The position numbers were made by a program, and so were the translations under genes. DNA of 43,978 nucleotides from a virus. Location of the stretch: IMG/VR virus record IMGVR_UViG_3300027857_000007, positions 1-43,978 of that record; one strand, 5' to 3'. Below the pieces are notes generated by a model that had not been told where the DNA came from, did no database searches, and saw only the letters and a list, made by a program, of their open reading frames with translations. How positions within the stretch are numbered: position 1 is the first letter of the stretch; every line of letters starts with the position of its first letter. Below, one piece after another: positions 8,006 to 16,475 of this stretch.

Positions 8006-8457
8006 AACTCACCGTCTCATTTACGGGCTTGAGCGAACTGGACATGAAAGTACGGTATCTCCGAGAAGCCGCACAGTCCGGTTTGAAATTGTCGGTTCCT
8101 GAAGCGGCTCAGCTCTTCGTCGAAGAAGCCAAGATTCTTGTTCCCGTTGACACTGGGCGATTGCAGGAAGCGATTCACGCGGAAACGCTGGAGGATACGG
8201 ACACACGCCAGACCATGCAAGTCGCGCCGTTCGTGGAAGCGCCGAATGAGTGGGGCTTCGATCCTGCCTACGCTCGGCGAATCGAGTACAGCTTCATCGG
8301 ACCTGATTCGCTCGGAAGGTTGTTTCACCAGGCGGCTCAACCGTACATGAGACCGGCCTATGACGCCAAGCAAGCAGAAGCGGCAGAGACGATCAAGACC
8401 GGCATTTACGATTCGCTGGATAACGCCATGGCCAGCGTTTCCCAAGGGAGACGATGA
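8002..8457 (+). CDS. HK97 gp10-like tail completion protein
   Basis: 151 residues from TTG 8002, overlapping the previous stop. The family signature is clear: AAQLFVEEAKILVPVDTGRLQEAIHAE (residues about 34-60), where P-V-D-T-G-x-L is the hallmark. A C-terminal YARRIEYSF...PYMRPAYDAKQAEA stretch also fits. These proteins join the finished tail to the head. The next start overlaps its stop (ATGA). Confidence 0.8.
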   Translation: MKLTVSFTGLSELDMKVRYLREAAQSGLKLSVPEAAQLFVEEAKILVPVDTGRLQEAIHAETLEDTDTRQTMQVAPFVEAPNEWGFDPAYARRIEYSFIGPDSLGRLFHQAAQPYMRPAYDAKQAEAAETIKTGIYDSLDNAMASVSQGRR

Positions 8458-8915
8458 GTGTCGAAAGCATTCTACGGGCGGAACTTCTGGCCGATCCTGG
8501 CCTTAGCGCTCTCATTGGAGATCGGCTGTACTGGGTTCGCCTTCCTCAGAATCCTCAACTTCAAAATCTCTATCCCTGTGGCGTCTATCACAGGATTTCA
8601 ACCGTTCCGTTGTACGTCCACACCCGCGGGCGCAACCCGCTCACAGGTGGGCAGGCAAGCATTGGACAGGTGCGCTTCAGTTTCACGTTCTGGAGTGGCG
8701 ACGGAGCTCAAGGCGCTGCACAAGTCGGAGCAATCGGTCTCGCGCTCAAAGCAGCGATGGAGAACGTCAACCTCATCGCTCTTCCAACTTCGCCGGCCAC
8801 GATCAATAATGCGCCGAACCGTCTCGTGTTCGAGACCTACGACTTTGAAGTCAACACCCAACCCCCGTTACCTCGGGGTCGCTTGGATTTCATCAGCTGG
8901 TATTCAGATCAGTAA
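8454..8915 (+). CDS. Tail terminator (DUF3168-like)
   Basis: 153 residues: SVESILRAELLADPGLSALIGDRLYWVRLPQ at the N-terminus and central strands (ASIGQVRFSFTFWSGD), as in the DUF3168 tail terminator family. These proteins cap the tail tube and fix tail length with the tape measure. Order (gp10-like, terminator, tube) is canonical. An ORF in another frame at 8458-8925 is not credible. Confidence 0.75.
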   Translation: MSVESILRAELLADPGLSALIGDRLYWVRLPQNPQLQNLYPCGVYHRISTVPLYVHTRGRNPLTGGQASIGQVRFSFTFWSGDGAQGAAQVGAIGLALKAAMENVNLIALPTSPATINNAPNRLVFETYDFEVNTQPPLPRGRLDFISWYSDQ

Positions 8916-8925
8916 GGAGACATAA

Positions 8926-9387
8926 ATGGCTACCCCGATCGCACAAGCGGCAATCAACACCTTCCTGCAGCTCTCGGACGGAAACTCTCCCGAGACCTTG
9001 ACGACTGTCGCGAACGTTGGAGACATCACCGGGCCCACCTTTCAGGGGGCGGTGGTCGACGTGACGTCGCACTCTACCGGGAACGCCTGGAGACAGAAGA
9101 TTGTCACCTTGCTGGACCCTGGCACGTTGACGTTTCCGTGCTACTTCATCCCCAATGACGCTGGCCACAAGCGGCTGTTGGGCGTGTTCTTCAATCGCGG
9201 CTTGCCCACGGCTCCCCAGGCGAACGCGGATTGGGCGCTCTCGTTTCCGACCTCACCGAGAACGGTCTGGAATATCTCGGCCTGGCTCTCGAAGTTCTCG
9301 ATGGACATGAAGGTGGCCGACGTGGTGCGGTCGAACACCGAGCTGGTGTTGACCGGCGAACCCGCTATCCCTGGAGTGGACGCCTAG
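8926..9387 (+). CDS. Major tail tube protein
   Basis: 153 residues after AAGGAG and a spaced ATG. Beta-rich: NVGDITGPTFQGAVVDVTSHSTGNAWRQKI and DMKVADVVRSNTELVLTGEP follow the tube-protein pattern (DVTSH..., FTG or LTGEP near the C-terminus). It polymerises as stacked hexamers around the tape measure. Position between terminator and chaperone genes supports the call. It is short but within the family range. Confidence 0.8.
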   Translation: MATPIAQAAINTFLQLSDGNSPETLTTVANVGDITGPTFQGAVVDVTSHSTGNAWRQKIVTLLDPGTLTFPCYFIPNDAGHKRLLGVFFNRGLPTAPQANADWALSFPTSPRTVWNISAWLSKFSMDMKVADVVRSNTELVLTGEPAIPGVDA

Positions 9388-9395
9388 GAGGAACT

Positions 9396-9554
9396 ATGCT
9401 GCTTTGCTACATCGTGGCAATCGTGCTTTTCGTGATCGCCGGTATCGGGCACTGGCGCGCTCCCACCTGGCCCTACAACAGCGCTCTGATCGCGTGGGGC
9501 CTGGCCTTCCTTGCGGCGGCGCTCGGTTGGGGCGCATTGCGGGCGGCGGTGTAA
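9396..9554 (+). CDS. Small two-helix membrane protein
   Basis: 52 residues with two hydrophobic segments (about 2-18 and 30-50). TAGGAGG six bases before the ATG is a strong ribosome binding site. It is the first of three consecutive tiny membrane proteins between tube and chaperone genes, an unusual place for them. It could be a holin or antiholin component or an inner-membrane accessory. No family recognised. Confidence 0.65.
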   Translation: MLLCYIVAIVLFVIAGIGHWRAPTWPYNSALIAWGLAFLAAALGWGALRAAV

Positions 9555-9625
9555 TGCTCGGGCTGGGAGTGCTCGGAACCATCCTGGTGATTATTCTCAT
9601 CATCTGGTTGATCCGTCGAGTATGA
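9554..9625 (+). CDS. 23-residue single-helix membrane peptide
   Basis: MLGLGVLGTILVIILIIWLI plus RRV. One hydrophobic helix with a positive end. Its ATG shares one base with the previous stop, and its own stop overlaps the next start by four bases, so the three small genes form a coupled string. The length is at the limit of detection, but the overlap pattern argues that it is translated. Confidence 0.5.
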   Translation: MLGLGVLGTILVIILIIWLIRRV

Positions 9626-9870
9626 ATCCGCTTGGTTCACTACCGGGAGCCTCGAGCACGCAGTTCAGCTTGAACGCGCTCGACTGGCGCAAGATTTTAC
9701 GATTCTTTCTCATTCAGTTAGTCGGGTTGTTTCTGACGATCGGCGTGCCGTTCCTTCTGGGCTTCAAGTACACCTTGAAGGGAACCGACTACACGCCCTA
9801 TGTTTTGGTCTTTGTGAATGCCGCGGCCGAGGCTGCGCGGCGGTTTTTGGCTCAGCCTCCCAAGGTGTAA
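9622..9870 (+). CDS. Holin-like small membrane protein
   Basis: 82 residues. A polar N-terminus (about 1-30) is followed by a hydrophobic helix (FFLIQLVGLFLTIGVPFLLG, about 31-50), a short loop and a second weaker helix (YVLVFVNAAAEAARRFLA). This layout is compatible with a small holin, which would permeabilise the inner membrane to time lysis. The endolysin lies 10 kb away on the other strand, so the role is uncertain. Confidence 0.55.
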   Translation: MNPLGSLPGASSTQFSLNALDWRKILRFFLIQLVGLFLTIGVPFLLGFKYTLKGTDYTPYVLVFVNAAAEAARRFLAQPPKV

Positions 9871-9874
9871 AACT

Positions 9875-10189
9875 ATGGACCCCATTCAATACCCCTCCGT
9901 CACGATCGACGGAACTCCGGTGGAAGTGAAATTCCGCTGCGGAGACATCATCCGATTGAAGAAAGCCGGTGTGGACATCGGCGACCTGACACCCGTAAAG
10001 GGCGTGGAAGCGATGGAACGGACTCTCACGTTTCTGCAGCACGGCATCGCTCACCAGATGAAGAAAACTGTCGAGGAGCTGGCTGATTCAGTGGATCTCG
10101 CGAACCTTCCGGCAATAGGCGAGGCGATCAACGAAGCTCTAAAAAAAGCTTCCCCCCAGGCGACGGAGCCGAAACCGACCGTTCAATAG
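9875..10189 (+). CDS. Tail assembly chaperone, upstream part (gpG-like)
   Basis: 104 residues from ATG 9875. It begins with a compact domain (YPSVTIDGTPVEVKFRCGDIIRLKKAGVDI) and ends in an Ala/Glu-rich helix. It precedes the tape measure gene by one gene, the conserved position of the G/GT pair. A-AAA-AAA at 10141-10147 lies near its end, and the -1 frame is open into the next ORF. The protein coats or guides the tape measure during tail assembly and is not part of the finished virion. Confidence 0.75.
   Translation: MDPIQYPSVTIDGTPVEVKFRCGDIIRLKKAGVDIGDLTPVKGVEAMERTLTFLQHGIAHQMKKTVEELADSVDLANLPAIGEAINEALKKASPQATEPKPTVQ
10141..10147 (+). promoter_or_regulatory. Programmed -1 frameshift slippery site A-AAA-AAA
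   Basis: Seven A residues occur in zero-frame phasing CTA AAA AAA GCT, a classical X-XXY-YYZ heptamer. A -1 slip continues with codons from 10147 (reading SFPPGDGAETDRSIGF) and runs without a stop to 10581. The fusion would be about 235 residues. A C-rich run follows at 10151-10157. This reproduces the lambda G/GT mechanism. Confidence 0.75.
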
Positions 10190-10581
10190 GCTTCGAGGAG
10201 AGATGGACCGACATGTTAGCTGCGGGAGTGTACGACCTGGGGTTGACCGCAGGCGAGTTCTCGTCTTTCACTCCACGTCATATCGACGCTTTCTATAAAC
10301 GTCACCTGGCTGCGGAATCGCGCCGCATGATGTTGACGCTGTGGTATGCCAACGTCCACCGCGACACCGATAAGAAACCCGATCCATTCTCGATAGACGA
10401 CTTCGTACCGGGTGCCAGTGGTTCGCGTGTTACCGTTCGAGCCATTGAGCGGATGCCGGGGGAATCAGTGGAAGACTTCCTCGCGCGCATCTCTCGGCCG
10501 ACGATGGACCCGGCGTTACAGGTTGAGCAGATCAAAGCCATGAGCAGAGGTTACGGGAAATGGACGGTGGAGAATGCCTGA
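10147..10581 (+). CDS. Tail assembly chaperone, frameshift extension (gpT-like)
   Basis: This is the downstream part read after the -1 slip. An ATG exists at 10213 (122-residue version), but the frame is open back to the slippery site. The region includes FTPRHIDAFYKRHLAAESRRMMLTLWYANVHRD, a helical segment of the kind seen in T-domain proteins. Only a fraction of ribosomes is expected to make the fusion. It overlaps the tape measure start (10574) by 8 bases. Confidence 0.7.
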   Translation, partial: SFPPGDGAETDRSIGFEERWTDMLAAGVYDLGLTAGEFSSFTPRHIDAFYKRHLAAESRRMMLTLWYANVHRDTDKKPDPFSIDDFVPGASGSRVTVRAIERMPGESVEDFLARISRPTMDPALQVEQIKAMSRGYGKWTVENA

Positions 10582-13048
10582 TCTTTCTGGACTCGGCGAT
10601 CTTGTTGTAACAGTTGGTGGGGATATTACCCCGCTGACTTCGGCGCTTGACCAAATCCCAGCGGCCGCGCAGTCGGCCGCGTCTGAAATCCAAGCCGCGT
10701 TCGATGCGCTGCCTTCCGCGACGGAAGGTGTGAACCAGAGTCTCGCCAACCTCAGCACTGGACTTTCGGAAGCTGGCGCCGCGGCGACCGAAACAGCCGG
10801 CCACGTCGGGGAGATTCCCCCGGCGCTGCACGATACCTCTGAAGCCGCTGGCGAGGCCGGGGAAAAGCTTCACGAGTTCGTCATGCAAGGGTTGGAGCTC
10901 GCCGGCATCGTGCTTTCGATGGAAGCTCTGAAGGAAGCCACGGTCGGAGCGCTCGAAACCTTCGGAGAATTCCAGCGGGCCGGCGAAGCCCTAACCGCAA
11001 TCACGAAGAACGCAACTGGCGCCGCCGATGCGATGGAACGCATTCCGGCACTCGCGAATGCGTTGGGTGTCAGCATCACGTCTCTCGAACAGGCACAGCA
11101 GAAGTTCGCACTCTTCGGCGTCGACCTCGAGGCCATGCCTCCCTTGTTTGAGGCGATCGCCAACGCCTCGGTAGCATCTGGAAATGGTTTCGACGCTGTG
11201 GCTTCTAGCTTCGAGCGCATGGACAATACCGGGAAGGTGATGGCCCGGACACTCCAAGCCGCTGGGTTGAACATGAACGACCTCGCGAAAGCGATGGACA
11301 TGGAAGGAGCTTCGAGCAAGGAAGTAACAAAAGCATTTGCCGATTTGGGAGAGGGTGCGGAAGGCGCGGCGGCGCGCGCGCAAGTTCTTATCGACGCGAC
11401 CGAAAAGATGGCCGGTGTTGCCAAGGCGACCGCAAATGATGTGACTGGTTCCTGGAACCAGATGAAGAACGCCGTCCACGAAGCCATGGTGAATATCGGC
11501 GAAGCGCTTTCGCAGCTCTCGCAAGCGGGCGGTATGTCGGTTCTGAAAACCGCTATTGCAGGAGTGGAAACGTTCGTCGTTTCACTCATTGGCTACTTGG
11601 GGCAAGCGATTGACTTAGTGAAAGGCTTTTCGAGTATCGCGGTCGACGAGTTCACTGCGCTTGGAAAGGCCGCAACCGACGCCGCGCACGGACAATTCGC
11701 GCAAGCTTGGGCCGACATCAAAGCCGGTGACGAAAAGATGGTGATGGACTTCGGGGCAATGAGCACGAAGATGCAGGCCGATTGGGACGCCAACGGAAAG
11801 ATCATCGATAAGATTTGGGCCGACACCTCGACAGCGGTAAACACGAGCAGCGGCAAAATCGGTGACGGCCTAAAAGGAGCGGCGGATGCTGCCGGCGAAA
11901 CAGCGGACGCAGTTACCAACGCTGGGAAGGCGGTTCAAGCGTTCGTTGGGCCAGTGTATCAGGCGAATCTCGGGATTCAAATGTACTCGGGAGCCACGAA
12001 GGACGCGACTGACCGAACGGCGCAAATGGTAGACGGCATCGAAGTGTTGAACGGGACCGTTTCTCCTCTCACGGACACCTTCGACGCCGCAAAAGTGACC
12101 ATCATCGGCGCCGGGGATGCGTTCTCGCAAACAGCAGCGGATCTAATCGATTACATCAACCAAACCGACAGCGCCACAGCAGCTACGGATAGCCTTACTT
12201 CTGCGTTGGAGACGGCGGGAAGCGCAGCGGAAAGCCTCGGATCTCAGCTTGATCAATCGATGGCAACAGCAAGCGAGGGCGGCGGGACACTTGGAATGCA
12301 TGTCAGCTTGAAACCGGGCGACCAGTACACTCAATGGGGCATTGGCTTACAGATGCCGCAAATGAACGACGCGACGGGCTCTCCTACAGGTTGGGGGCAG
12401 CCTTCAACGTTGACGTTTGATCCGGTAGACTACGCCAAACAACTTGCTCGAGACTTCCAGCAACGCCAACAAGCCAATGCAGGTCTGAATACCGCAGCAA
12501 CGAACCTGACGAGTGCGGCGCAGGCTCAGTTAGACGCAGCCAACAAAGCCGCAGACGCCGCGAAGATGGCGAGTGTTGCGGCGCAAGTCGGCACGACCGC
12601 GGCGAGCGCGATCAACGCTTCGGCTCTTGCAGCGGCAGACGCAGCCAATCAACAGGCTTCCGATAATGCGGCTTTTGCTTCGGTCATCACCCAAACGTCT
12701 ACTGTCACCGCGGCGACGGTTCAAGCTCTGGCTTTAGCGACTAACACGATGGTTGGAGCGGCTTCAGTGATAACCGCGGTTGCGGTGAAAGCAGGTGTGC
12801 CACTCACCAGCAACACCATGACGGGCGGCTCGGTTCTGGGGAGCTTGAATCTTCCGAACGTCTCGACCGGATCGGGGCTGAGTGCGAGCACAGGCGGAAT
12901 GCCGTTCGCGCCTCCGGTGTTCCAATCTGGACCGAATTCACAGATTCCATCGGTGAACATCACCGGAGGGCCTCAGTTCGTACAGAGCTTGATGAATGAG
13001 TTCGTGAAGAATCTTCAGACACAGGGAATCAGGCTCACGAGAGGGTAA
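10574..13048 (+). CDS. Tail tape measure protein
   Basis: 824 residues, the longest gene in the window, Ala/Thr/Ser rich and mostly helical with coiled-coil stretches. The N-terminal third has a typical tape measure pattern (LVVTVGGDITPLTSALDQIP, then GSWNQMKNAVHEAMVNIGEALSQ near residues 296-318). A hydrophobic patch (about 330-350) follows. At about 0.15 nm per residue the tail would be near 120 nm. A soluble lysozyme or peptidase domain was not seen. The C-terminus is Gly/Thr-rich. Position after the frameshifted chaperones is diagnostic. Confidence 0.9.
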   Translation: MPDLSGLGDLVVTVGGDITPLTSALDQIPAAAQSAASEIQAAFDALPSATEGVNQSLANLSTGLSEAGAAATETAGHVGEIPPALHDTSEAAGEAGEKLHEFVMQGLELAGIVLSMEALKEATVGALETFGEFQRAGEALTAITKNATGAADAMERIPALANALGVSITSLEQAQQKFALFGVDLEAMPPLFEAIANASVASGNGFDAVASSFERMDNTGKVMARTLQAAGLNMNDLAKAMDMEGASSKEVTKAFADLGEGAEGAAARAQVLIDATEKMAGVAKATANDVTGSWNQMKNAVHEAMVNIGEALSQLSQAGGMSVLKTAIAGVETFVVSLIGYLGQAIDLVKGFSSIAVDEFTALGKAATDAAHGQFAQAWADIKAGDEKMVMDFGAMSTKMQADWDANGKIIDKIWADTSTAVNTSSGKIGDGLKGAADAAGETADAVTNAGKAVQAFVGPVYQANLGIQMYSGATKDATDRTAQMVDGIEVLNGTVSPLTDTFDAAKVTIIGAGDAFSQTAADLIDYINQTDSATAATDSLTSALETAGSAAESLGSQLDQSMATASEGGGTLGMHVSLKPGDQYTQWGIGLQMPQMNDATGSPTGWGQPSTLTFDPVDYAKQLARDFQQRQQANAGLNTAATNLTSAAQAQLDAANKAADAAKMASVAAQVGTTAASAINASALAAADAANQQASDNAAFASVITQTSTVTAATVQALALATNTMVGAASVITAVAVKAGVPLTSNTMTGGSVLGSLNLPNVSTGSGLSASTGGMPFAPPVFQSGPNSQIPSVNITGGPQFVQSLMNEFVKNLQTQGIRLTRG

Positions 13049-13750
13049 ATGTCTATCGATAATGCTGTCAATTTCGGGAAGGTAACGGTTTTGGCCGGCC
13101 ACAACGCCTCGGATACGTCCATTGCTTTGCAATCTGGAAACGGCGCGCTTTTGCCTGTGGCGCCGTTCAATGTCGTGTACTGGAACTCAACTGATTTTGC
13201 GGACCCGTCCGACGATCCGAATAAGGAAATCTGCCGAGTGACGGCGGGAGGAGGAGGCGGGGGCGGTGACACGCTCACAGTCACGCGCGGCGTTGAAGGA
13301 ACCGCAGGCAGCACCAAGAACACCGCAGGCAAAACCTACAAGATGATCGCCGGGTTAACCGCGAAGGTCATCAACACCGATATTTTGCAGACAGGCTTTA
13401 CCCCCATCACGCTTGTGAATGGGGCAAACCACAACGTCTCCTTAGCCGCTGTCCCGATCAGCGCGGGCGGCATGATGAAAATACGCATCACCGGCCCCAC
13501 GCTGGCTTTCAATATTACGGGATTCACCAACGGTACTGACGGCCTGCGTCTGATCGTGATGAACGACACCATAGGCGTCGTCATGACGCTGAATAATGCC
13601 AACGTTGGCTCTACCGCGGGTAATCGTATATCGAGCCTGACCGGAGCGGATGTGGCCATCGGATCGACCCATGGTGGCAATGCGGAGTTAGTCTACGATT
13701 CCAACATTGCAACCAACGGTTGGGTCATCTTGAGCACCTTCGGGACATAG
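13049..13750 (+). CDS. Tail-tip or fibre protein sharing a module with the head protein at 724
   Basis: 233 residues, starting on the base after the tape measure stop. Residues 1-95 resemble the N-terminal module of 724-1647: beta strands, a Gly run (GGGGGGG, about 68-74), then DTLTVTRGVEGTAGS. The rest is beta-rich with Thr/Asn/Gly repeats. It lies where a distal tail protein is expected, but I do not see that family. It could be a fibre or decoration subunit at the tail tip. Confidence 0.5.
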   Translation: MSIDNAVNFGKVTVLAGHNASDTSIALQSGNGALLPVAPFNVVYWNSTDFADPSDDPNKEICRVTAGGGGGGGDTLTVTRGVEGTAGSTKNTAGKTYKMIAGLTAKVINTDILQTGFTPITLVNGANHNVSLAAVPISAGGMMKIRITGPTLAFNITGFTNGTDGLRLIVMNDTIGVVMTLNNANVGSTAGNRISSLTGADVAIGSTHGGNAELVYDSNIATNGWVILSTFGT

Positions 13751-13751
13751 T

Positions 13752-15581
13752 GTGCAGTACGGTTCCTTCGCTTACGGTGCTGTCGAGCTCGGCGGGTTAC
13801 CAGTCCCGATCGTCGTTCCGACTCCACCAGCACAGAAACGCTTCACGTTGTTCATTGCAGGCGTGGACAGAACCTCGCTGATGACGGTGAACACTCTCAC
13901 AGGAACCAACCCACTCAGCCAGCCGGCAACCTGTTCGTTTGCGGTTGAAGATCCAGCCGGCGCGTTCCATCCGACCATCGGCATGGATGTCCAGGTGTTT
14001 TCGAACACGACAAAGATTTTCGGCGGCCTGATCGATTCGGCGGAAGAGTCTGCCTATCAGGCGAGTCCGCGTGTGCACGCTGAAGTAAAAGCCGTCGACT
14101 ACTCAGGCCTTTTGGACCGGCGCGTGGTCGCCAACTTTTACAGCGGCTTCAGCATGTCGTCTATCGTCTCCGACCTGGTGCAGAAGTTTCTCTCCGCCGA
14201 TGGGATCATCTACAACTCTAGCGATGGAGATCCGGGAACCACGCTCGGCGATATGCTGTTTCCGTTCGTCACAGCACGGCAGGCGTTCAACCAACTGTCG
14301 ACGGCGACGGGTTGGGAATTCAGTGTCGATGTCAACAAAGTGCTGCGCTTCTTTCCGCCCGGCAATGGCACAGCGAATGCGCCATTCAATCTCGCCGATA
14401 ATGACGGAAACGTTTTAGCGGTCGGAGGATCGGGCGGCACAGGACAAAGCGCGGTAGTGCGCGTTTTTCGCGGCAATTACATGAACCGCGTGTTTGTGAC
14501 TTCCTCGTCCCAGGCATCGGCTCTCTGGGTGGATATCTTCTCAGCGGCTCAACCAGGCCCGTATCCGTCGAACAAGCAGGCGCCGGGTGGAGGAAGGATC
14601 GCTTTCATCACGCTGTTCAAGCTCGAAGCGACGCCCGTTGTTCTGAAAAACGGCAGCGCGCAGCGCGTTATTTCGCTCAGCCAAGTCGCAACCGCAGCGC
14701 CGGGCTCGTATGACTTCTATTGGATCCCAGACGGCTCGGGAGTATTCGCCGCGGTCGCGCCCGTCTCAACCGACGTCATCGAAGTGGATTATCAGACCAG
14801 GCTTTCGCCGGCGACCATCGCCACGTGCGCAGCGGAAGTGACAGCTCGAGCATCAGCAGAAGGAAACAGCGGCTACTACGATGCCGTGATGCCGGCTCCG
14901 GACATCACCGATCCCACAGCGCTGAAGAACTATGCAACCTTTTTGCTGAACCGCTACGGGTGTACGAACGGAATTCCCAAGCAGGTCATCTACTCGACCA
15001 TCAAAGACGGTCTTTTCGCGGGGATGCTGCAGACGATCAACCTCACTCAGCCGCTGATCCCCTCTCACGCTTACCTGCTTTCAGGCGTGACGTGGAAGGA
15101 CGTCGACAAAGATCACATCGAATACCAGGTCACGTGCGACTTCGGGCAGTATCTGGCGAACACATCGGACCAGTTTTTCGCGGGGCTCGTCAATCGCGGG
15201 CAGTTGCCGCAGCCGGGAAACATCCAGAGCTACTTCGGGCTGATCGCTCCGAACGGAAGCGGCGGGATACAGGGCGGCTTCCAGTTCCCCTGGACGCATG
15301 TCGTTCGCAACCAGGTGGAGGTGGTTCAGTATTGGAGTGTGGTCGCCAGAAGCGGACCGACCAGCGGAAACCCGGTTGTACAGCTCGTCATCAACACCAA
15401 CGGGAGCCTGTCTGTCACGGTCCCGAAAGGAACCGCCGGCGGCGTGGAACTCCGGGCTTATCCGTCCTCGCCGATCGTTTTGCATGCAGGCGATTACTTG
15501 CAATGTCTTCACTCTGGCGATAACGACGCCAACATGCTGGACGTGATGGTCACGCTCGTAACAAGTATCGCGGTGACCTAG
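13752..15581 (+). CDS. Tail hub / baseplate protein
   Basis: 609 residues from GTG 13752. The early part (FTLFIAGVDRTSLMTVNTLTGTNPLSQPATCSF...IFGGLID) matches the hub beta domain of phage tail proteins, with a DRT-type start and the GGLID strand. Next is a middle domain (VKAVDYSGLLDRRVVANFY...). The last about 110 residues form a separate beta-sandwich (QGGFQFPWTHVVRNQVEVV...), perhaps a receptor-binding domain. It would close the tail tip and direct host contact. No separate long tail fibre follows. Confidence 0.7.
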   Translation: MQYGSFAYGAVELGGLPVPIVVPTPPAQKRFTLFIAGVDRTSLMTVNTLTGTNPLSQPATCSFAVEDPAGAFHPTIGMDVQVFSNTTKIFGGLIDSAEESAYQASPRVHAEVKAVDYSGLLDRRVVANFYSGFSMSSIVSDLVQKFLSADGIIYNSSDGDPGTTLGDMLFPFVTARQAFNQLSTATGWEFSVDVNKVLRFFPPGNGTANAPFNLADNDGNVLAVGGSGGTGQSAVVRVFRGNYMNRVFVTSSSQASALWVDIFSAAQPGPYPSNKQAPGGGRIAFITLFKLEATPVVLKNGSAQRVISLSQVATAAPGSYDFYWIPDGSGVFAAVAPVSTDVIEVDYQTRLSPATIATCAAEVTARASAEGNSGYYDAVMPAPDITDPTALKNYATFLLNRYGCTNGIPKQVIYSTIKDGLFAGMLQTINLTQPLIPSHAYLLSGVTWKDVDKDHIEYQVTCDFGQYLANTSDQFFAGLVNRGQLPQPGNIQSYFGLIAPNGSGGIQGGFQFPWTHVVRNQVEVVQYWSVVARSGPTSGNPVVQLVINTNGSLSVTVPKGTAGGVELRAYPSSPIVLHAGDYLQCLHSGDNDANMLDVMVTLVTSIAVT

Positions 15582-15628
15582 GGCAGTTACTAGGGCGGGA
15601 TACTGGTTCTGGGTAACGGTGAGATGGA

Positions 15629-15901
15629 ATGGCGCACGAGCACGAATCGGAAGAACTCAATTTCGGTAGCAGTGACCGGGCGCAAGTCATCAAGCTGCGC
15701 GTCGAGTTGCGGTATTTGAGCGGCGCCATTCAGAAACTAGAAAATCATGTGAAAGAAGCGTTGGTGGGTCAAGAGCAAAAGTTTTCAGCGCAAGAGCAAC
15801 GCATTCGTGTCCTCGAAAATTTCCGCTGGTGGATGGTGGGAGCCATGATCGGCTCTGGCGTCATCACCGCATTCCTTAATAAGCTACTCGAAAAGCTATA
15901 G
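15629..15901 (+). CDS. Coiled-coil plus membrane anchor protein (XhlA-like)
   Basis: 90 residues. An amphipathic coiled coil (residues about 22-62, VIKLRVELRYLSGAIQKLENH...) is followed by one membrane helix (WWMVGAMIGSGVITAFLNKLL). This layout is that of XhlA or hemolysin-like lysis accessory proteins often found next to holins. The start at ATG 15629 follows GGTGAGATGG. The 47-base gap before it holds no gene. Confidence 0.6.
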   Translation: MAHEHESEELNFGSSDRAQVIKLRVELRYLSGAIQKLENHVKEALVGQEQKFSAQEQRIRVLENFRWWMVGAMIGSGVITAFLNKLLEKL

Positions 15902-15909
15902 AGGGCTGT

Positions 15910-16008
15910 ATGACCGAGAAGCGGAGCCCCAGCGTCTTCTGGTGGGCGGTCGTGATCATCGCAACGACGGTGCTGATTTCGCTCTTCAATCACATGCTGG
16001 CGCATTAG
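15910..16008 (+). CDS. 32-residue membrane peptide
   Basis: Begins MTEKRSPSVFWW and continues as one hydrophobic helix (VVIIATTVLISLF) with a basic N-terminus. Eight bases separate it from the previous stop. It may act together with the coiled-coil protein upstream as part of a lysis module. No family is recognisable at this length. Confidence 0.5.
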   Translation: MTEKRSPSVFWWAVVIIATTVLISLFNHMLAH

Positions 16009-16009
16009 G

Positions 16010-16035
16010 CGGTAGATACCGACTTGTGATAGAGT
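16010..16035 (+). promoter_or_regulatory. CGGTA-GA-TACCG palindrome with TAGAGT box
   Basis: A perfect dyad, CGGTA (16010-16014) and TACCG (16017-16021), is followed by TAGAGT at 16030-16035. The next gene (16065) has a good AAGGAG site. The same dyad in reverse orientation is at 42526-42537 before the portal, so I read it as an operator of a shared regulator. Confidence 0.5.
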
Positions 16036-16064
16036 AAGCCGAACAGTTCACCCAAGGAGAATAC

Positions 16065-16403
16065 ATGCCAGGACCAGCAGCAGCCAATCCGAGTTTCAAT
16101 GCTTCCCTCAATGACGGCCACATGCTCATGGCCAAGATGAAGGCCGACAACGTGTCAGCCAATCCGCGGCTCTATGCCAACGATCTGAACAGTTTTTACC
16201 CGGAGACCGACGCGCAGGACAATTCCGACGTGCTCCAGCTCGGCTGGGTTGTGCTCGGCCCGTCTCTCGAGAGTCAGGGCCAAGATCCCGCGGCTCCGAT
16301 TTACCTTCAGATTTGGGTCGCGGAGAAAAGCAACTTCTTCGACGTCGCCCAGGTCAAGAGAATCATCGACGGACGCGGCTCCTGGGATCAAGCGCTGCGG
16401 TAA
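16065..16403 (+). CDS. Hypothetical protein
   Basis: 112 residues with AAGGAG seven bases before ATG. Residues about 60-108 (DVLQLGWVVLGPSLESQG...IYLQIWVAEKSNFFDVAQVK) suggest a small alpha/beta fold. No signal peptide or membrane segment. It has its own dyad-containing promoter region, so it may be expressed apart from the tail operon. Function not recognised. Confidence 0.6.
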   Translation: MPGPAAANPSFNASLNDGHMLMAKMKADNVSANPRLYANDLNSFYPETDAQDNSDVLQLGWVVLGPSLESQGQDPAAPIYLQIWVAEKSNFFDVAQVKRIIDGRGSWDQALR

Positions 16404-16475
16404 AGGAAATTCATGATATACCACTCGACGAAAAGGGCGACGCTCCAGTCAAGCTTAGCCCCAACACATACAACG

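Noticed and set aside
8458-8925. 155-residue ORF overlapping the tail terminator
   Set aside because: Same region read in another frame, low protein-like character; DUF3168-like frame is preferred.
10870-11589. 239-residue antisense ORF inside the tape measure gene
   Set aside because: Shadow of the Ala/Thr-rich tape measure; low-complexity composition and no ribosome site.
14720-15523. 267-residue forward ORF inside the tail hub gene
   Set aside because: Arg/Ser-rich shadow frame; the hub frame has domain patterns and coupled neighbours.
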